NCBI GenBank assembly: GCA_027625915.1
Contig: JANTQA010000008.1
Location: forward strand, 13,703,001 to 13,767,000
Direction: 5' to 3'
DNA from: Anaeramoeba flamelloides
Taxonomy: Eukaryota; Metamonada; Anaeramoebidae
Length of the DNA: 64,000 bases
Shown here: positions 21,331-33,785 of the stretch, one piece after another
How positions within the stretch are numbered: position 1 is the first letter of the stretch
How the letters are laid out: every line of letters starts with the position of its first letter
Program-made: the position numbers and the translations under genes
The notes under the pieces: generated by a model
What the model saw: the letters and a program-made list of their open reading frames with translations, nothing else
Told to the model about the DNA's origin: nothing
Database searches by the model: none

Positions 21331-22275
21331 CAAATAATTAAAATAAAATGCAAAACAAACAAAATACAAAGAAATATATTTAAAATTTAATTCAAAAAAA
21401 AAAAAAGTAAAAAATTCTACTGATTTTCTATCAAATTTTGAAAAATTTTCACTCCTACAGAATTCCCCAAAATCGTCTTTAAATTACCAAACTCAAACAA
21501 ATTGATCAATTTGATCTAGAAATTTTCAACTCAATTTTATTATTATTATTATTTGTTAAAAACATTCAAATTGGATAAGCCATTTGATTAAAAGACTTTT
21601 TTAATTTTCAACTTTTTTTTGGAAATTAGTCTAAGCAGCTAAACTTGATTTAAATCAACTTTGTTAATTTGGTTTATCCCTCAACTCTTCTAATTTTAAA
21701 AATTAGAAAATCTTTCCCCATCATCCTGAAAAGTTATTTTGAATAAAAAAAAAAATAACAATTCACAATTTGAAAATAGCCAAAATTGAAAGAGTAAGAA
21801 AGTTTCAAGAACTTGATCTAAAGTAGATAATTAAATCATCTTTGTTGATATGTTATTATTTATCATTTTTTTTTAGCAGATTCCGGTAGAAAATGATAAC
21901 CCATTTATTTCAATTTTAAAAGATTATTCTGTTTATTTTAGGCAACTTTTAATATAAAATTCATTCTTCGCTTTCCCAATTGATATTTTTTTATTGTGTT
22001 ATTCTTTTATCTAAAAATCTAACCAAAGGAAAAAAAAGCGACAAAGTTTATTATTTTTTCTTTTTCACTTGGTATTATTGATTAATATTTGAAATAATAA
22101 ATTATAATTAAATTGGATAATGCTTAGATTTTCAAAAAAAGAAAGGGTTTTATACCTGAAATTGTTAATATTTACTGTTCCTAAAGAATGGAATTGTATT
22201 CTGGTATGATATATTGTATAATCATACTATTTTATAAATAATTGATTATCGGACTTAAACCGAAATTACCCTAAT
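21331..22275. other. AT-rich intergenic stretch
   Basis: No gene, RNA gene or repeat was recognised. Confidence 0.5.
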
Positions 22276-22748
22276 TACTGTAGTCAAAATAACCCGTGCA
22301 AAAAAATATAATGCGTGTTTCAAAATAAAACGCGTGTTTTTTTGTTATAGAAGACCAATACATTAACCAATCAAAGAGACCAATAATAAACCCTAAAAAA
22401 TATGGTATTGGATTCTTAAAGTCCTATTATTTAAAAAGAAATTCTATAAATGAATGGATCAAATTGCAAAATTTATCTCAAAAAATAGAGTAAATTTTTA
22501 CGAAAATTTTAATCATAAAAAAAACAAAAAATTTTAGAATATTATGAAAAATTTTCAACTATTTACATGAATAATTTAAATTTTACTGAAAATAACCAAG
22601 ATATTTACTTTCAAAATTGATTTGAATTTAGGTATACTATTTGTTAGTAGATTGAGTGTTACCTTGGTACAAGAATAAAAAAAAAGCACAGATAATATTT
22701 TGAAACACGGATTATAGTCGTTGTGCACACTTTATTTTGATCACTGTA
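22276..22748. mobile_element. Element B, copy 1: mariner-like MITE
   Basis: Ends TACTGTAGTCAAAATAA and TTATTTTGATCACTGTA are inverted. Within each arm follow GTGCA and a second TTTCAAAATA motif after TATAATNCGTG, so the arms have paired sub-motifs. TA flanks and the CAGTG start suit Tc1/mariner. Length is 473 bp with no transposase frame. Copy 2 at 45201-45684 is in opposite orientation. Confidence 0.78.
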
Positions 22749-25451
22749 AAATTAAATTAAAGTCCAAGAGGATCAATTAAATATCCTGAAATTTCATAAC
22801 AAATTGGATTTTGTGAACATCTTTGGGTTTTTTTCATTTAAAAAGTTAAGTTTTCAAATATTTTCAAACCTTAAATGAAAGTTTTTTACTTTTATTAATT
22901 TGAAAATATCAGTATAGAATTAGCACTCCAAACCCATTTTTGATTAAAAAATTGAATAATTCAAATAGTAAATATATTTTTTTTTTATTTCTTAGTATGA
23001 AATTCAATCATCCGTTACTCAATTTTCTTTTATTTATGAAACAACCCTTTCAATAACGATTCCATAAAACTAAATATTTAAAAAAAAATATCATTTTGAA
23101 ATTGATTTTGTGTTTTGGAACCTTTTTATTGTTAAGTTCACTTGACTTTTATGAATTATTGAGGATTTATTATTCAAAAAAAAAAAAAAAAAAAAAAAAA
23201 GTAATCTAAATATATTTTTAAGAATATTTATTTTAGACTCTTCTTCTTTTTTCTTTTTGCACTACTTTTACGAAATTAATTTTATATTTACTAACAGTAC
23301 TCAAACTTTTTATTGCTGAAAATAAGATAATTTATAAGATACAAAATAATCTTCAAAAAAAAATATACAATATCCTAAAAAAAGGAATTGAATATAATAT
23401 AACACTTAAATTTTTTATCACTCAAAGCAATGCTCAAAAAAACAAACAATGGGCTTTTCACAAAAAATTTTACCTATTAAAAATTTTTTTCTTTTATTCC
23501 TTAGTTGATTACTTGGAGTATATGTTATAAACACACATACCTTACTTATATACATGAACCGTCTTTGATTGGATAACAATAATATATACAAACTTGTTCT
23601 ATTCTATAAATCTTTTGAATTTGGAATGTTAGATATCTCTAAAAGAATATATTCAAAATAGTTTAAAAAAAAATTCAATTACATAAATTTTAGAAGATAT
23701 AATTTTTACTAGTTATATCTTGGGATTTTATCTTTTCTAATTTTTTATTCAATTAAACTCCTAATTATAATTCAATTCCAAATCTATTCACAATTCTTGG
23801 TTAAACATTGACGTTTTTTACTCAATACTTTCATTAAAAAATCGTTACTGATTTTTAGTTCGTTAGATTCATCAGAAAATAAAAAATCATTTTCATGAAA
23901 AGACAAAAAAATAATTGTTTATGGAAAAAAAAAATTAAAACAAAAGTCTCTTTCAATATTTAGAAAAGCTACTTTTTAAAGATATAAATTAAATTAAAAC
24001 AACTTAATTCCGTAATTCAGTTGATTTACTCATTTCCTTTTTTGACTTTAGAAAGTTGATTTATCAGAATTCTTGTAATTATCCCTTTTTTTTTCGAAAA
24101 GCTAAAGAAAAATTTTGTTTCTTTTTTTTAGAACGAACAAAAACACCACACCCAACAATATTTTTGTCAACCAAAATAATCAACAACTTTCAATATCTAC
24201 TTTAGTAAGTTTTAATTAAATATTTTTCTTGATCTCCAAAATATATAAATTTTTCAAGAGTGAATTCATCCATAGAAAGACCCAAATAAAACAGAAAAGT
24301 GAACATATAAAGTTATCTTTATTAATATATTATTTTAACCTTTCTACTAAATTTTTCTCTTAGCGATCAACCTTTATTAATAGTTTTGATTCGATTTAAT
24401 ATGTTTCCATTTCTACTCTTGTTTATCAAAAGGTCAAAAGTAAAAAACTTGTTTCACATTTTTTCTTCAAGATTGGTTTCAATCTGTTGAATACTTAAGA
24501 ATATCTTTTTTCTTCTTTGTTAAATTCATTTTAAATTGTATCCTTGAATATATTTTTTTGTTGAGAAAAATTCTCTTTAAGTAGATTGTAAAATATTCAA
24601 TTCAACTTTAATAAAGCAGTATATTATTTTTTGGACAAGTTGCTTTTGATTTACCAAACGTTTTTTGTATGAATTATTCAAGATTAACTCAAGAAGTAAA
24701 AAAAAATCTTGATGATGTAATTTTGAATTTCTTGAAAAGTTTGTTGAGAGATCCAAAAAAAAAAATATTTTTTTTTGTCTCAATATACAAAGTTTACTTT
24801 TATAAAGTTTTGTGTTGTTTAAAATCGATCTAATTGGTGAAATATTTGTTTTGAATGTTTATTACAGAGATTTATCAAAAAGAGAAATTCTTTTAAATTA
24901 AAAAGTTTTTTTTTCAAAACCCCATTTTTGAAAAAAAAAAACTTAATTTTTAAAAATTAAACTTTTTTAAAAAAAAATATCACTTTAATCGAAGGAAAGG
25001 GTGTGGTATAAATTGTAAGTTTAATTGGAAATTATTTTCAGGAATTTTTAATTTTTAAATTAAAGTAAAAATGGAATTTAGAAAAAATAATCGTAGTTAA
25101 CATTAAGTATTTCAAAATTAGACTTACAAAGTATCAAATTAATATAAAAAAATTTAAAAATTAATGAGTGGTAAAATTTTTAAAAAATCCAAAAAAGAAT
25201 GTAAAAAAAAATGATAGAAAACAGGAGAATCGCATCTAAAAGAGATTCAAAATGTAGTTAAAATTATTCTAAAAAAAAAATTTTATTGTTTTAACTCAAA
25301 AGGAAAGATTAAATTGCTTATTAATGCTTTTTTGATAACTTTTGATAAAGAAGAGGAACAAGTGGAAAAAAAAAAAAAAGAGAAAAACATTTTTTTTTTA
25401 CACTCATTTTACAAATTATTTGTCAATTTCATTAATCACATTTTCAAATTG
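22749..25451. other. Long AT-rich intergenic stretch before the RGS-DUF547 gene
   Basis: Homopolymer-rich sequence with only short random open frames. The last few hundred bases must hold the promoter of the downstream gene. Nothing specific can be supported. Confidence 0.5.
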
Positions 25452-27926
25452 ATGAGTAAAGCAAAAAAGAAAAGAAACCATTCGCTGTTATCACAGATCT
25501 TGAGGATTAAAACAGAGAAAAAGAATCGGAAAAAAAAAAGTGCTGTTCGGAGAAGTTCCTCTGGCTATATTCCTTCGCAGAAAAAGAGAGAACAAAAGCG
25601 GCTCACCTTTGAAGAATCACAATTAAAGGAACTACAAATTAAAAAGGCTAACTTGATAACAAGGGACGTGAACTCGTCCGAAATAAAGGATCAAGTACAA
25701 ACACTGCTCGAAAGAATTTCCGTTCAGGAATTGGAATCTCAAAAATTGAAATTGGAGTTTGTCTTTATCCAAAATTCCCAAAAAAATTTTTCAATCGGCC
25801 GAAACGAAAAAAGAGAGCCCAAATTCGAGAAGAGTACTGATGAAAAAGATGAAAGGTACCAAATGAAAGAGACAAAAATCAAGAAAATTGTGAAATTAGA
25901 GAAGGAAATTAAGAAATTGAAGACTAAAACGCAAAAGGCAAAGTATCAGGACTGGTTTGTGATCGAGAAAAAGAAATTAAAAGAGCAAACGGTAAGAACA
26001 AATTCTTTATTAAACGACTTGGCACTATTAAAATTCGATTTAATCAGAAGAAACAAAGAAAATGATCAAATTATGCTAAGAATGAAAAATTCCAAGGATG
26101 GGAATGAAAAAAGAAAGCTACAAAACCAAGGACGGGAAACACATTGGGAGGAAAGCCAAAATTTGGACCGTCGAATCAAAAAATTACAGTTTGATCTCAA
26201 GAATATGAGTGCTATTAAAACTAATTTTGTTCGAATTTTAAGGAGGTCCAAAGACTTGGAAGTGAAAATAAAATTGGAAATGTACCAATCGAGAAAACTG
26301 GAAAACCAGATTGGTGAATTGAAAGAGTATTTAGATTTACAGGAAAACGAGTTAACTTTTTCCGACTTTGACAACTCAACCTTTCTATTCGATTCAAGCG
26401 ATTCTGACACTCAAAAAAAAATTCCAGTTTCTCGGTTCGAAACCGAGAACACAATTCTTTCCCAAAATAGCAAAATGAAAATGACTGAAACAAAAAGAAG
26501 AAGACGAAATATTCATCAAAATGTAATAAATAGTTCGGTCGCCAATAATAATAATTACAAAGCAATCAAAATTGGAAAAATGAAAAAGAGATCAAGCAAG
26601 TCAATGGGGCTAATAGAAAGGAAAACAAGAAATAAATTAAATAATTCCAATGCTTTTTTAACCATCAATTGCCAAAAAAACGGATCTGAAAAAAAAAATA
26701 ACAAGAAAAAAAAAAAGAAAAAAAAAAATAGTCTTTTGGGATCCAAACCAAGAATCAGTTTCCAGAATTCATTTTTTAATTTGAAAAATAAATACAATAA
26801 TAAAAAGAAAAGAGGACAAGGGAAAAGAAAGAAAAAGAAAAAGGGAAAAGAAACAAATTTAAATTTTAATAAGGATATTAAATTATCTTCATTAACAAAA
26901 CAGAATAGTCCCAAAGACTTAAGATTATATTTTCAGGATGATACTATTGTGGAATTGAAAAAAAAAAAAAAGAGTCTGATAGATTCCGATTCTGATGAGA
27001 ATGAAAAACTCATTGATTTAAATTCTTTAGAAATGCTATTGCGGATACCAACTGCCGTTTCCTATTTTACAGAATTCTTAAGTCAACAATTAAATTCAGA
27101 AAATATTTTATTTTTCCAAGCAGTCAAGAATTATAAAAGAAATTGCAATAATAAAAAAGTAATATTATTTTTTTTTCCAATTTTATCTTATATTTAGTTA
27201 CTATTGGGTGACATTCCAAAAAAAAAAAAAAAAAAAAAAGGAATTATAATAAATTTCATTTTATTATTTGGGACATGCTGCCTTATACAATGTAAAATAC
27301 TCTTTCAAAACCATCTTTGCATCCGATTTATATAAAAAGAATCTCTTGGTGTTTTGAATTGCCGTGATTTTCTTATAGTCAGTTCCACTTTTAAGGTACA
27401 AAAAAATCTTAAATTAAAACACATTTTTAGAATTCTAGTAAAATAATTTGTGTAAAAAAAATTGAAAAAAATCTGTTGAAATTTGAGATTTTTTTGTACA
27501 TTAATTTTGGTTGAAAGTTTATGACTTGAAAGTGGAATTGATTGTATGAATAAATCAAAATTATTATTTCAAGTTTCCAAGATATTTTTCCATCTAGTCA
27601 CTTAAATTCAAACAGTATATTTACATTCCCAAAGTCCAATAAGGAAGATTTAAATAAAATCTCAAAAAATCTCATTGAAGACTTGTTTTTGAAAAGATCT
27701 TTATTTTTTTGAATTTAATAATATAATTGATAAATAGAAAAATTATTTGTAAAAAAATTGCCAAACATCAAAAAAATATCAAAATAATATCCCAAAAATT
27801 TACAAAACAAAGTTAATAATATGCCCACTTTTAAATATCTTTGGTGGTATTTGATAAAAAGATGAAACAACGAATAATTTGAACTAGTTTTATAAATATT
27901 TATGAATTCTTTTAATTTATCAAAAT

Positions 27927-27957
<31 letters not shown>

Positions 27958-30670
27958 GGTTTCATATAACTTTTCCAAGAATCCTCATTTTTGTAGAATC
28001 TTAGTGCATTTTAAATTTATGGTTTCTGGACTCAGCTTAATTTACAAATGTATTTTGATTAATTTGATCCCAAAAACAAATTACAATAAAAAAAAAACAA
28101 CCATTTTCATGAGAACAAGAAGATGACTTTTTTTCACAACCTTCATAAGACATCAGAAATTAACATTTTTAACCGATACTAGTAACTATTGGAATTATTT
28201 CTGAAAAAACTCTTGAGGTAAAAATACAAAATCTAAATTTAAAATAAATTTTTTGAGGAAATATGAAAAAACGGAATTTTTTATTACTCTCTAGAGTTTA
28301 TTTTTTTTTCATAGATATCTTAAGAGCTAACTTAACAACTTTTATCACATAAAATTAGGAAGGTTAAATAAAAATCATCATTTAAAAAGAGAAAATTCGA
28401 TCATAATTGAATTGAGAAGATTTATTTTGTATTTTTTTTTTTTTTTTTTTATCTAAAAGTAAAACCTAAAAAATTTTAAAAATGTAAAATTACCCAAGTA
28501 AGAAGATTGTTCACAAATACAAGGTTAATTATTATTTTATTTATTTATTTATTTTTGAAATTATTGTTAAAGTATCGTTTGATAAATAAGAGGTGTTTGG
28601 GTAACAGATAGTTGAATTTCGTATTAATTCAAAAAAATATATTTTCTACCAGGATTATTCAATTTTTAATAATTCAGTTTTGGTTGAATTATCATTTCAT
28701 TGGAAGAGTGCCTATTACTCTTTTTTGAATATCTAATTATTTTTAATTGTGTTATTATTGATTATTTTGTAATATTGATATTAATGTGGAGTGAAGATGT
28801 CATAAATTTGATATCTTTTTTTGTTTTTAGTTTATTTTCAGAGATATTAATAATAAAATAAAAATAATATGATTTGGTCCATAGGATAATCTAATTTTCA
28901 TTAAATTTTGGTTTAAAAGTGATGATAAATGTTTTGGAATTGAAAAAAAATTATTCTTATGTAACTTAAACTTTTTTTTGTTTTTAATAACAACAAATAT
29001 TCATTGCACCCTTTTTTTATAAATTGAAAAAGATCCCCAAGAAGTTGTAGATCTCCCTCTTATGTTCGATTTCTCAAACAATTGAACAGAAACAGCTCAA
29101 CTCAATATCTATACCTCAATTTTTTTTCTTGAACTTATTTTTTCAAAAGAATTGATAATTTAGAATTTGAAAATAAAATTACATTGTAAAAAATGATTGT
29201 TTTTTTATTAAGAGAAGATTTTATCATTAGGACATAGATTATTAATATATTATTGGTTTTATAATTAACCACTATTACTTTGAATAGATTTTTGGTTTTC
29301 AAACAAATACCTTCAAGTGAAAATTGCCAATTAAACGGTTTTATTATATTTTTTTTTTTAAAATTATATTATTTAAATGTTTTTTTTTTTTAAAAAAAAA
29401 GGATTAAATCAAAAAAAATATTTACAACATGAATTATTTTCAATATTTTGTTAAAAAATATATATTAAATATTTCTTTTAAAATAATAATTATTTCAATA
29501 AATATTTCTCATAACAAAAAATAAATAAAATAGCAAATTAAAAAAACTGCCAATAGCATAGCTAAAAAATATATTTATCCAGGATCTTTCTTTGAAATAA
29601 ATATTATTTCAGAAACAAGGAAAAAAATTATCAAATGTATTGAAAATCAAAATTATACTTTGGATTTGTTTGATAATGCACAAAAAGCAGTGTACAAGCA
29701 TATGGATTTAAATTCTTGGAATTCATTTCTCGAAAATTCGTTGTATAAGAATTTAATGATACATTTGAACAAATCATCAAATATTATCAATTTAAAACAA
29801 AAGAAATGTACGTTGGTTAAGAATCAAAATAAAAAATTGAAATCAATTTATTGTCTTAATGAAGAGAGGATTTATCAGATCACAAGTCGAAACTCATTAT
29901 CGGTGATCGAAACTTTAACAATTCAAATCTTTGATTTGTTTAATAGCTATTACCAAGTTAGCAATGGACAAATTAATCTCAAATTGATTTCCCAATCCAT
30001 CCCATATAGAAGGTTTGTGCAATTTACTTCTGAATTGCAGAATATTAAATTGGTGGAATTAGCAACCGACAAGGAAAAAAATTGTTTTTTTTTAAATTTA
30101 TTTAATTGCTTAGCTATACATTCCTTCATCGAAAACGGTATACCAAAAGATAAAGCCACAGTAGACAAATTTATGAAAAACTCTATTTATAAAATACAGG
30201 GTTTACACTTCTCTTTACATGACATTTATCATGGGATATTAAGAGCAAATCATGATCAAAAGCATTTGAATAATTATTTTAAAAATGATGATCCTAGAAA
30301 GAAATATGCTATCTCAGCGTTAGACCCTAGAATACATTTTGGTATCATCAATTTTTATTTTCCTACCCATCTTAGAATCTATACAAAAAAGAACCTGTAC
30401 ACACTCTTAAATAAAGTCACTCTTGCTACTTTATCCCCAATAGTGAAAATCCAATCGAAATTTATTGTTTTACCAAAAATATTTGGATTGTTTGAAAAGG
30501 ATTTTGGTGGCACAAATGTCTTAATGGATTGGATTTCTGACAATTTGAAAGAGAATATTAATATTCAAAAAAATCATGTGTATTCCGTAAAGTTCTCCTA
30601 TAAATCTATTTCCTCTCCTACATTTTTTTTCGATATAAAAAGTACCTTAGTTCGCAAATTTCAAATTTGA
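25452..30670 (+). CDS. Lysine-rich coiled-coil / RGS / DUF547 fusion protein, two exons
   Basis: Exon 1 is 25452-27158 and exon 2 is 29534-30670, joined in phase 0 to give 947 residues. I chose the ATG at 25452 (MSKAKKKRNHS) because upstream codons have no ATG start and look noncoding. Residues 1-500 are charged, lysine-rich and coiled-coil prone, with poly-K tracts. Residues about 525-648 form an RGS domain (SYFTEFLSQQLNSENILFFQ, then YPGSFFEIN and LFDNAQKAVYKHM), which in the family accelerates GTP hydrolysis by G-alpha. Residues about 740-905 are DUF547: FFLNLFN, HGILRAN, LDPRIHFG and KDFGG match its conserved blocks, but the cysteine-containing stretch after HFA(L) is replaced by NFYFPTH. 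The intron cuts the RGS domain. DUF547 function is unknown; a role in G-protein signalling is inferred from the RGS domain only. Confidence 0.88.
27159..29533 (+). other. Intron of the RGS-DUF547 gene (2375 bp)
   Basis: It has donor GTAATA after poly-lysine and acceptor AATAG before CAAATTAAAAAAACTGCC. Splicing restores a continuous RGS helix bundle. It contains element K copy 1 at 27372-27548 and otherwise only AT-rich sequence. Confidence 0.85.
27372..27548. mobile_element. Element K, copy 1 (about 180-bp MITE)
   Basis: Left end TATAGTCAGTTCCACTT and right end AAGTGGAATTGATTGTA are inverted, and both arms contain GTACAAAAAAATC or its complement. Copies occur at 42122-42321, 47531-47715 and probably 49775-49965. 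TA flanks suggest a mariner-type target. Confidence 0.68.
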
Positions 30671-31186
30671 AAGTATAAATTAATATAGATATTTAGTTTG
30701 TTTGCTTCTTCTTCTTCTTCTTCTTCTTCTTCTTTTTTTTTTTTGCTTTTACATCATGGATATAATAATAGATGGTTATTAGAGAAAACAATTAATAGAT
30801 TATTTTATTTAATTTTTTTTTTAAATTTTCTGAAAAAAAATATTTTGTTTTCCATTTTTTAATTGAATATATCTAGTTTACTTTCTTTCTTTTCTTTTCT
30901 TTCCTTTTCTTTTTTGAATATATAATCTTGTTTTGAAAATATAAAAAAATAGAGAAATTTTAATAAAAAAATTGAATTTATATGAATTATTTTGATTACC
31001 TTTTTTTTTGTATTTTTTTACCTTTTATTTACTAATCGAAAAACCAGAGTAATAATCCTTAATTTTGGAATTTTGAGAACAAATTAATAATATAATGCAA
31101 AAAATATCCATTTATTTAATTTGGGAGGGAAAGAATGTGAATCAAAGTTGAAAAAATAAACATTAAGTTATTTTAATTATTGTTAA
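30671..31186. other. Intergenic, 3' of the RGS-DUF547 gene, with TTC repeat
   Basis: A TTC trinucleotide run of about nine units lies near 30706-30733, followed by T-rich sequence that may be the 3' untranslated region. No gene. Confidence 0.55.
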
Positions 31187-31632
31187 TACAGCTGTTCCAA
31201 GGCTACCATAAAATTTTAAATAAAACACAATTGAGTTTTCTATTCAAATTTTCTATTTTCAAAAAATTTGGAAATAAGAGTTATTATTCAAAAAAAAATT
31301 TCAATAAAGGAAATATTATTCAAATTTTTAAACATTAAAAAAAAAATTCCAGATCCCATGAAACTTAAAAATTATTGGTCCAAAAGAGCCCCAAAAAATA
31401 TCAATATTTACTGATCTTTAAAAATTTACCTTTTTTGAATAATATTTTAAAGTGCTTCATGAATCTTCAAAATTTTTTTTTTCATGTTTCAAAATTTGAA
31501 TAATAGCTCATTTATTGAAATTATTTTTGAATAATAACTCTTATTTCCGAATTTTTTGAAAATAGAAAATTTGAATAGAAAACTCAAATCTGTTTTATTT
31601 AAAATTTTTATGGTAGACTTGGAAAGACTGTA
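31187..31632. mobile_element. Element H, copy 1: foldback-like MITE with very long inverted repeats
   Basis: The element starts TACAGCTGTTCCAAGG and ends CCAAGTCTACC... inverted (GACTGTA). The two arms are alike over roughly 200 bp each, so nearly the whole 446 bp can fold on itself. Shared blocks include ACCATAAAATTTTAAATAAA and AAATAAGAGTTATTATTC. Copy 2 is at 41041-41391 and a lone right arm at about 49691-49725. TA-CAG ends fit the Tc1/mariner class. Confidence 0.78.
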
Positions 31633-33785
31633 TTGAAGAAGTGTAAATTACATTCTTGTTGCTCTTTTATATAAATCTCCTCATAATTGATTAAATATAA
31701 AATTATCTATTTCACAAAAATTAAAGGGGGGAAACCTACACAAAGTTATTTCTATGTTGAAAAAGGAAAAAAAAAAATTGAATAACAAAAAAAGTAAAAA
31801 AAAAAAGCATAAATATTGATTGATTAATTATATTTTAAACTTAGTAATTTTTTTTTACTTTTCAAAAAGAAAAAATAAATAAAAAGTGTTTTTCAACTTT
31901 AAAAGGATGAAAAAAATAAATTTTTTATATAATTAAAGTTTTCAAGCTTTTTCTTCACCAAAAGAACAACAAATTTTGGCATCATGAAAAAAATTTGAAT
32001 GGAAAAATGAACCATTTAATTATAGCAAACCTGTAAATTAATTTTGGTTATAGTTATGTATGTTAAAAGATTTTCAACAAAAAGTAACAAAAAAAATAAT
32101 TTATTAAAAAGATAAAATCAATTTAAAATAGAAATTTGATCAATTAAGAATTAAATTATGGGATTTAAGCAACTTATTTTTTTGATTTATGTAAATGTAA
32201 AAATTTTTTCGAAATTGTTTTTTTATTTTGATTTTTTTTTTTTTGACAGTAATTAAATAATATATATTTTCTGATCTTTCCAATTCTTTTTATAATTGGA
32301 TTACATTTCTAAAAAATCTTTGAACTTTTTCATTTTAATCAATTTAAAATTGAATTTTCAACTGATCAAATAAAATTACTGAATTTGATGATTTTTTTGT
32401 TATGATTTGAAAGGGGAATTCTACCAATCAAAAAAATCTAAATAATTTGTTGAGTAAAAAGTTCTTAAGAACATTATATGTGTATTTTTTATTGTTCTTT
32501 ATGGTGTAAAAATTTGTTAAACTTGTTTTTGATGAATATTTTATAGATTCAATTGCCCATCTTTTTTGTTTTAGATAAGATTAATAAAATGTTAAAAAAT
32601 GAAAATAAAAAATCAAAAATAATACCAATTAAATAAAATTATAATAAATCACTCGTTACAGAAGACGGAAAAAGGGAAAATAATTATTTATTAATTTTTT
32701 TTAACACCAAATTTTCTGGATTCCCATTAATAAAAAATTGAAAAAAAAAAATAATCTCATTTCCTGAAAAATATTTTTTCTTTTATAGATTACTTAGCTG
32801 ATCAGAAATCTTTATCAAAAATAAACATTTAAATCCTTCTTATTTCTCATATTATAAAAAGTTTTGACAAGTTTTATGGCATTTTTCATCATTATTATAC
32901 AAATCAATTCTTTTTTATCAGGTTAATTAATATAAAGAATTAATTCCTTAATCTTTTTTGAGATAATTATTTTGCTTAACTAAAAAATTGATTTATTCAA
33001 CATTGTGAAAAATATTTATATTACTTTTGCAGAAAAAGAGTTAGAACAATTAAAGTTTTATAGTTATTTCCAAAATTTACCCAGAAAATTTTTTTTTTGT
33101 TCTAAGATGAAATTTGTTTTTTCAAAATCGAATTTTTATAAAGATATTTGAGAATTTTATAATTAGATCGTCTTGATTCAAAATTGTGTTTTTATTCTCA
33201 AAAATGATAAAAATTGTTATAATGATTCTTGCAAATAAGACCAAACAATCTGTTAAAAAAATTTTTCAAAATAAAAATTTTTTTGAAATTTGTTTTCATT
33301 TTTTGAAAACCAGAAAACGACTTTTTTCAAAACTTTAACAAATATAAAATTTTTGGCATAATAGATCTCAATTTAATTGATAAACTTTTGTTAAGCTTGA
33401 ATCAAAACCTTCAGATTTATTTAATCTCCGATACTTCATTTTATCTTATTGACTGGGATTTGAAAAAAAATATTAAAAATGAAAAATAATTATATAAAAA
33501 AATTTTTTTCAAAATCTAGACTTTCCAACATCAAAGGAAAAATATTTTTCACCATTTTCAAGTATACACTTAATTGTTAAGAAAAGCAATAGCTTCCTTT
33601 TTTTTTCATTTTATATTGGTGACAGTTAAATTGTGCATTTCAAAAAATTTACTCAAATTATTTAATTTTAAATGGAGTTAACTAATCCTTTTCATAAGCA
33701 AAAACACAAATTTCAAAATAAAAATTTTTTAAGATCTTGAAAAGATTTTATTTTTATTTTTAAAAAATCCTACTCCCTGTATATA
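31633..33785. other. AT-rich intergenic stretch
   Basis: No gene or bounded repeat is recognised between element H and the duplicated segment. Confidence 0.5.

Noticed and set aside
24577-24783. 68-codon minus-strand frame
   Set aside because: Composition is that of random AT-rich DNA (F, L, N, K) with no homology or splice context.
26066-26914. Three long minus-strand frames inside the RGS-DUF547 coding exon
   Set aside because: They are shadows of the lysine-rich plus-strand gene: F and L runs mirror K and E codons.
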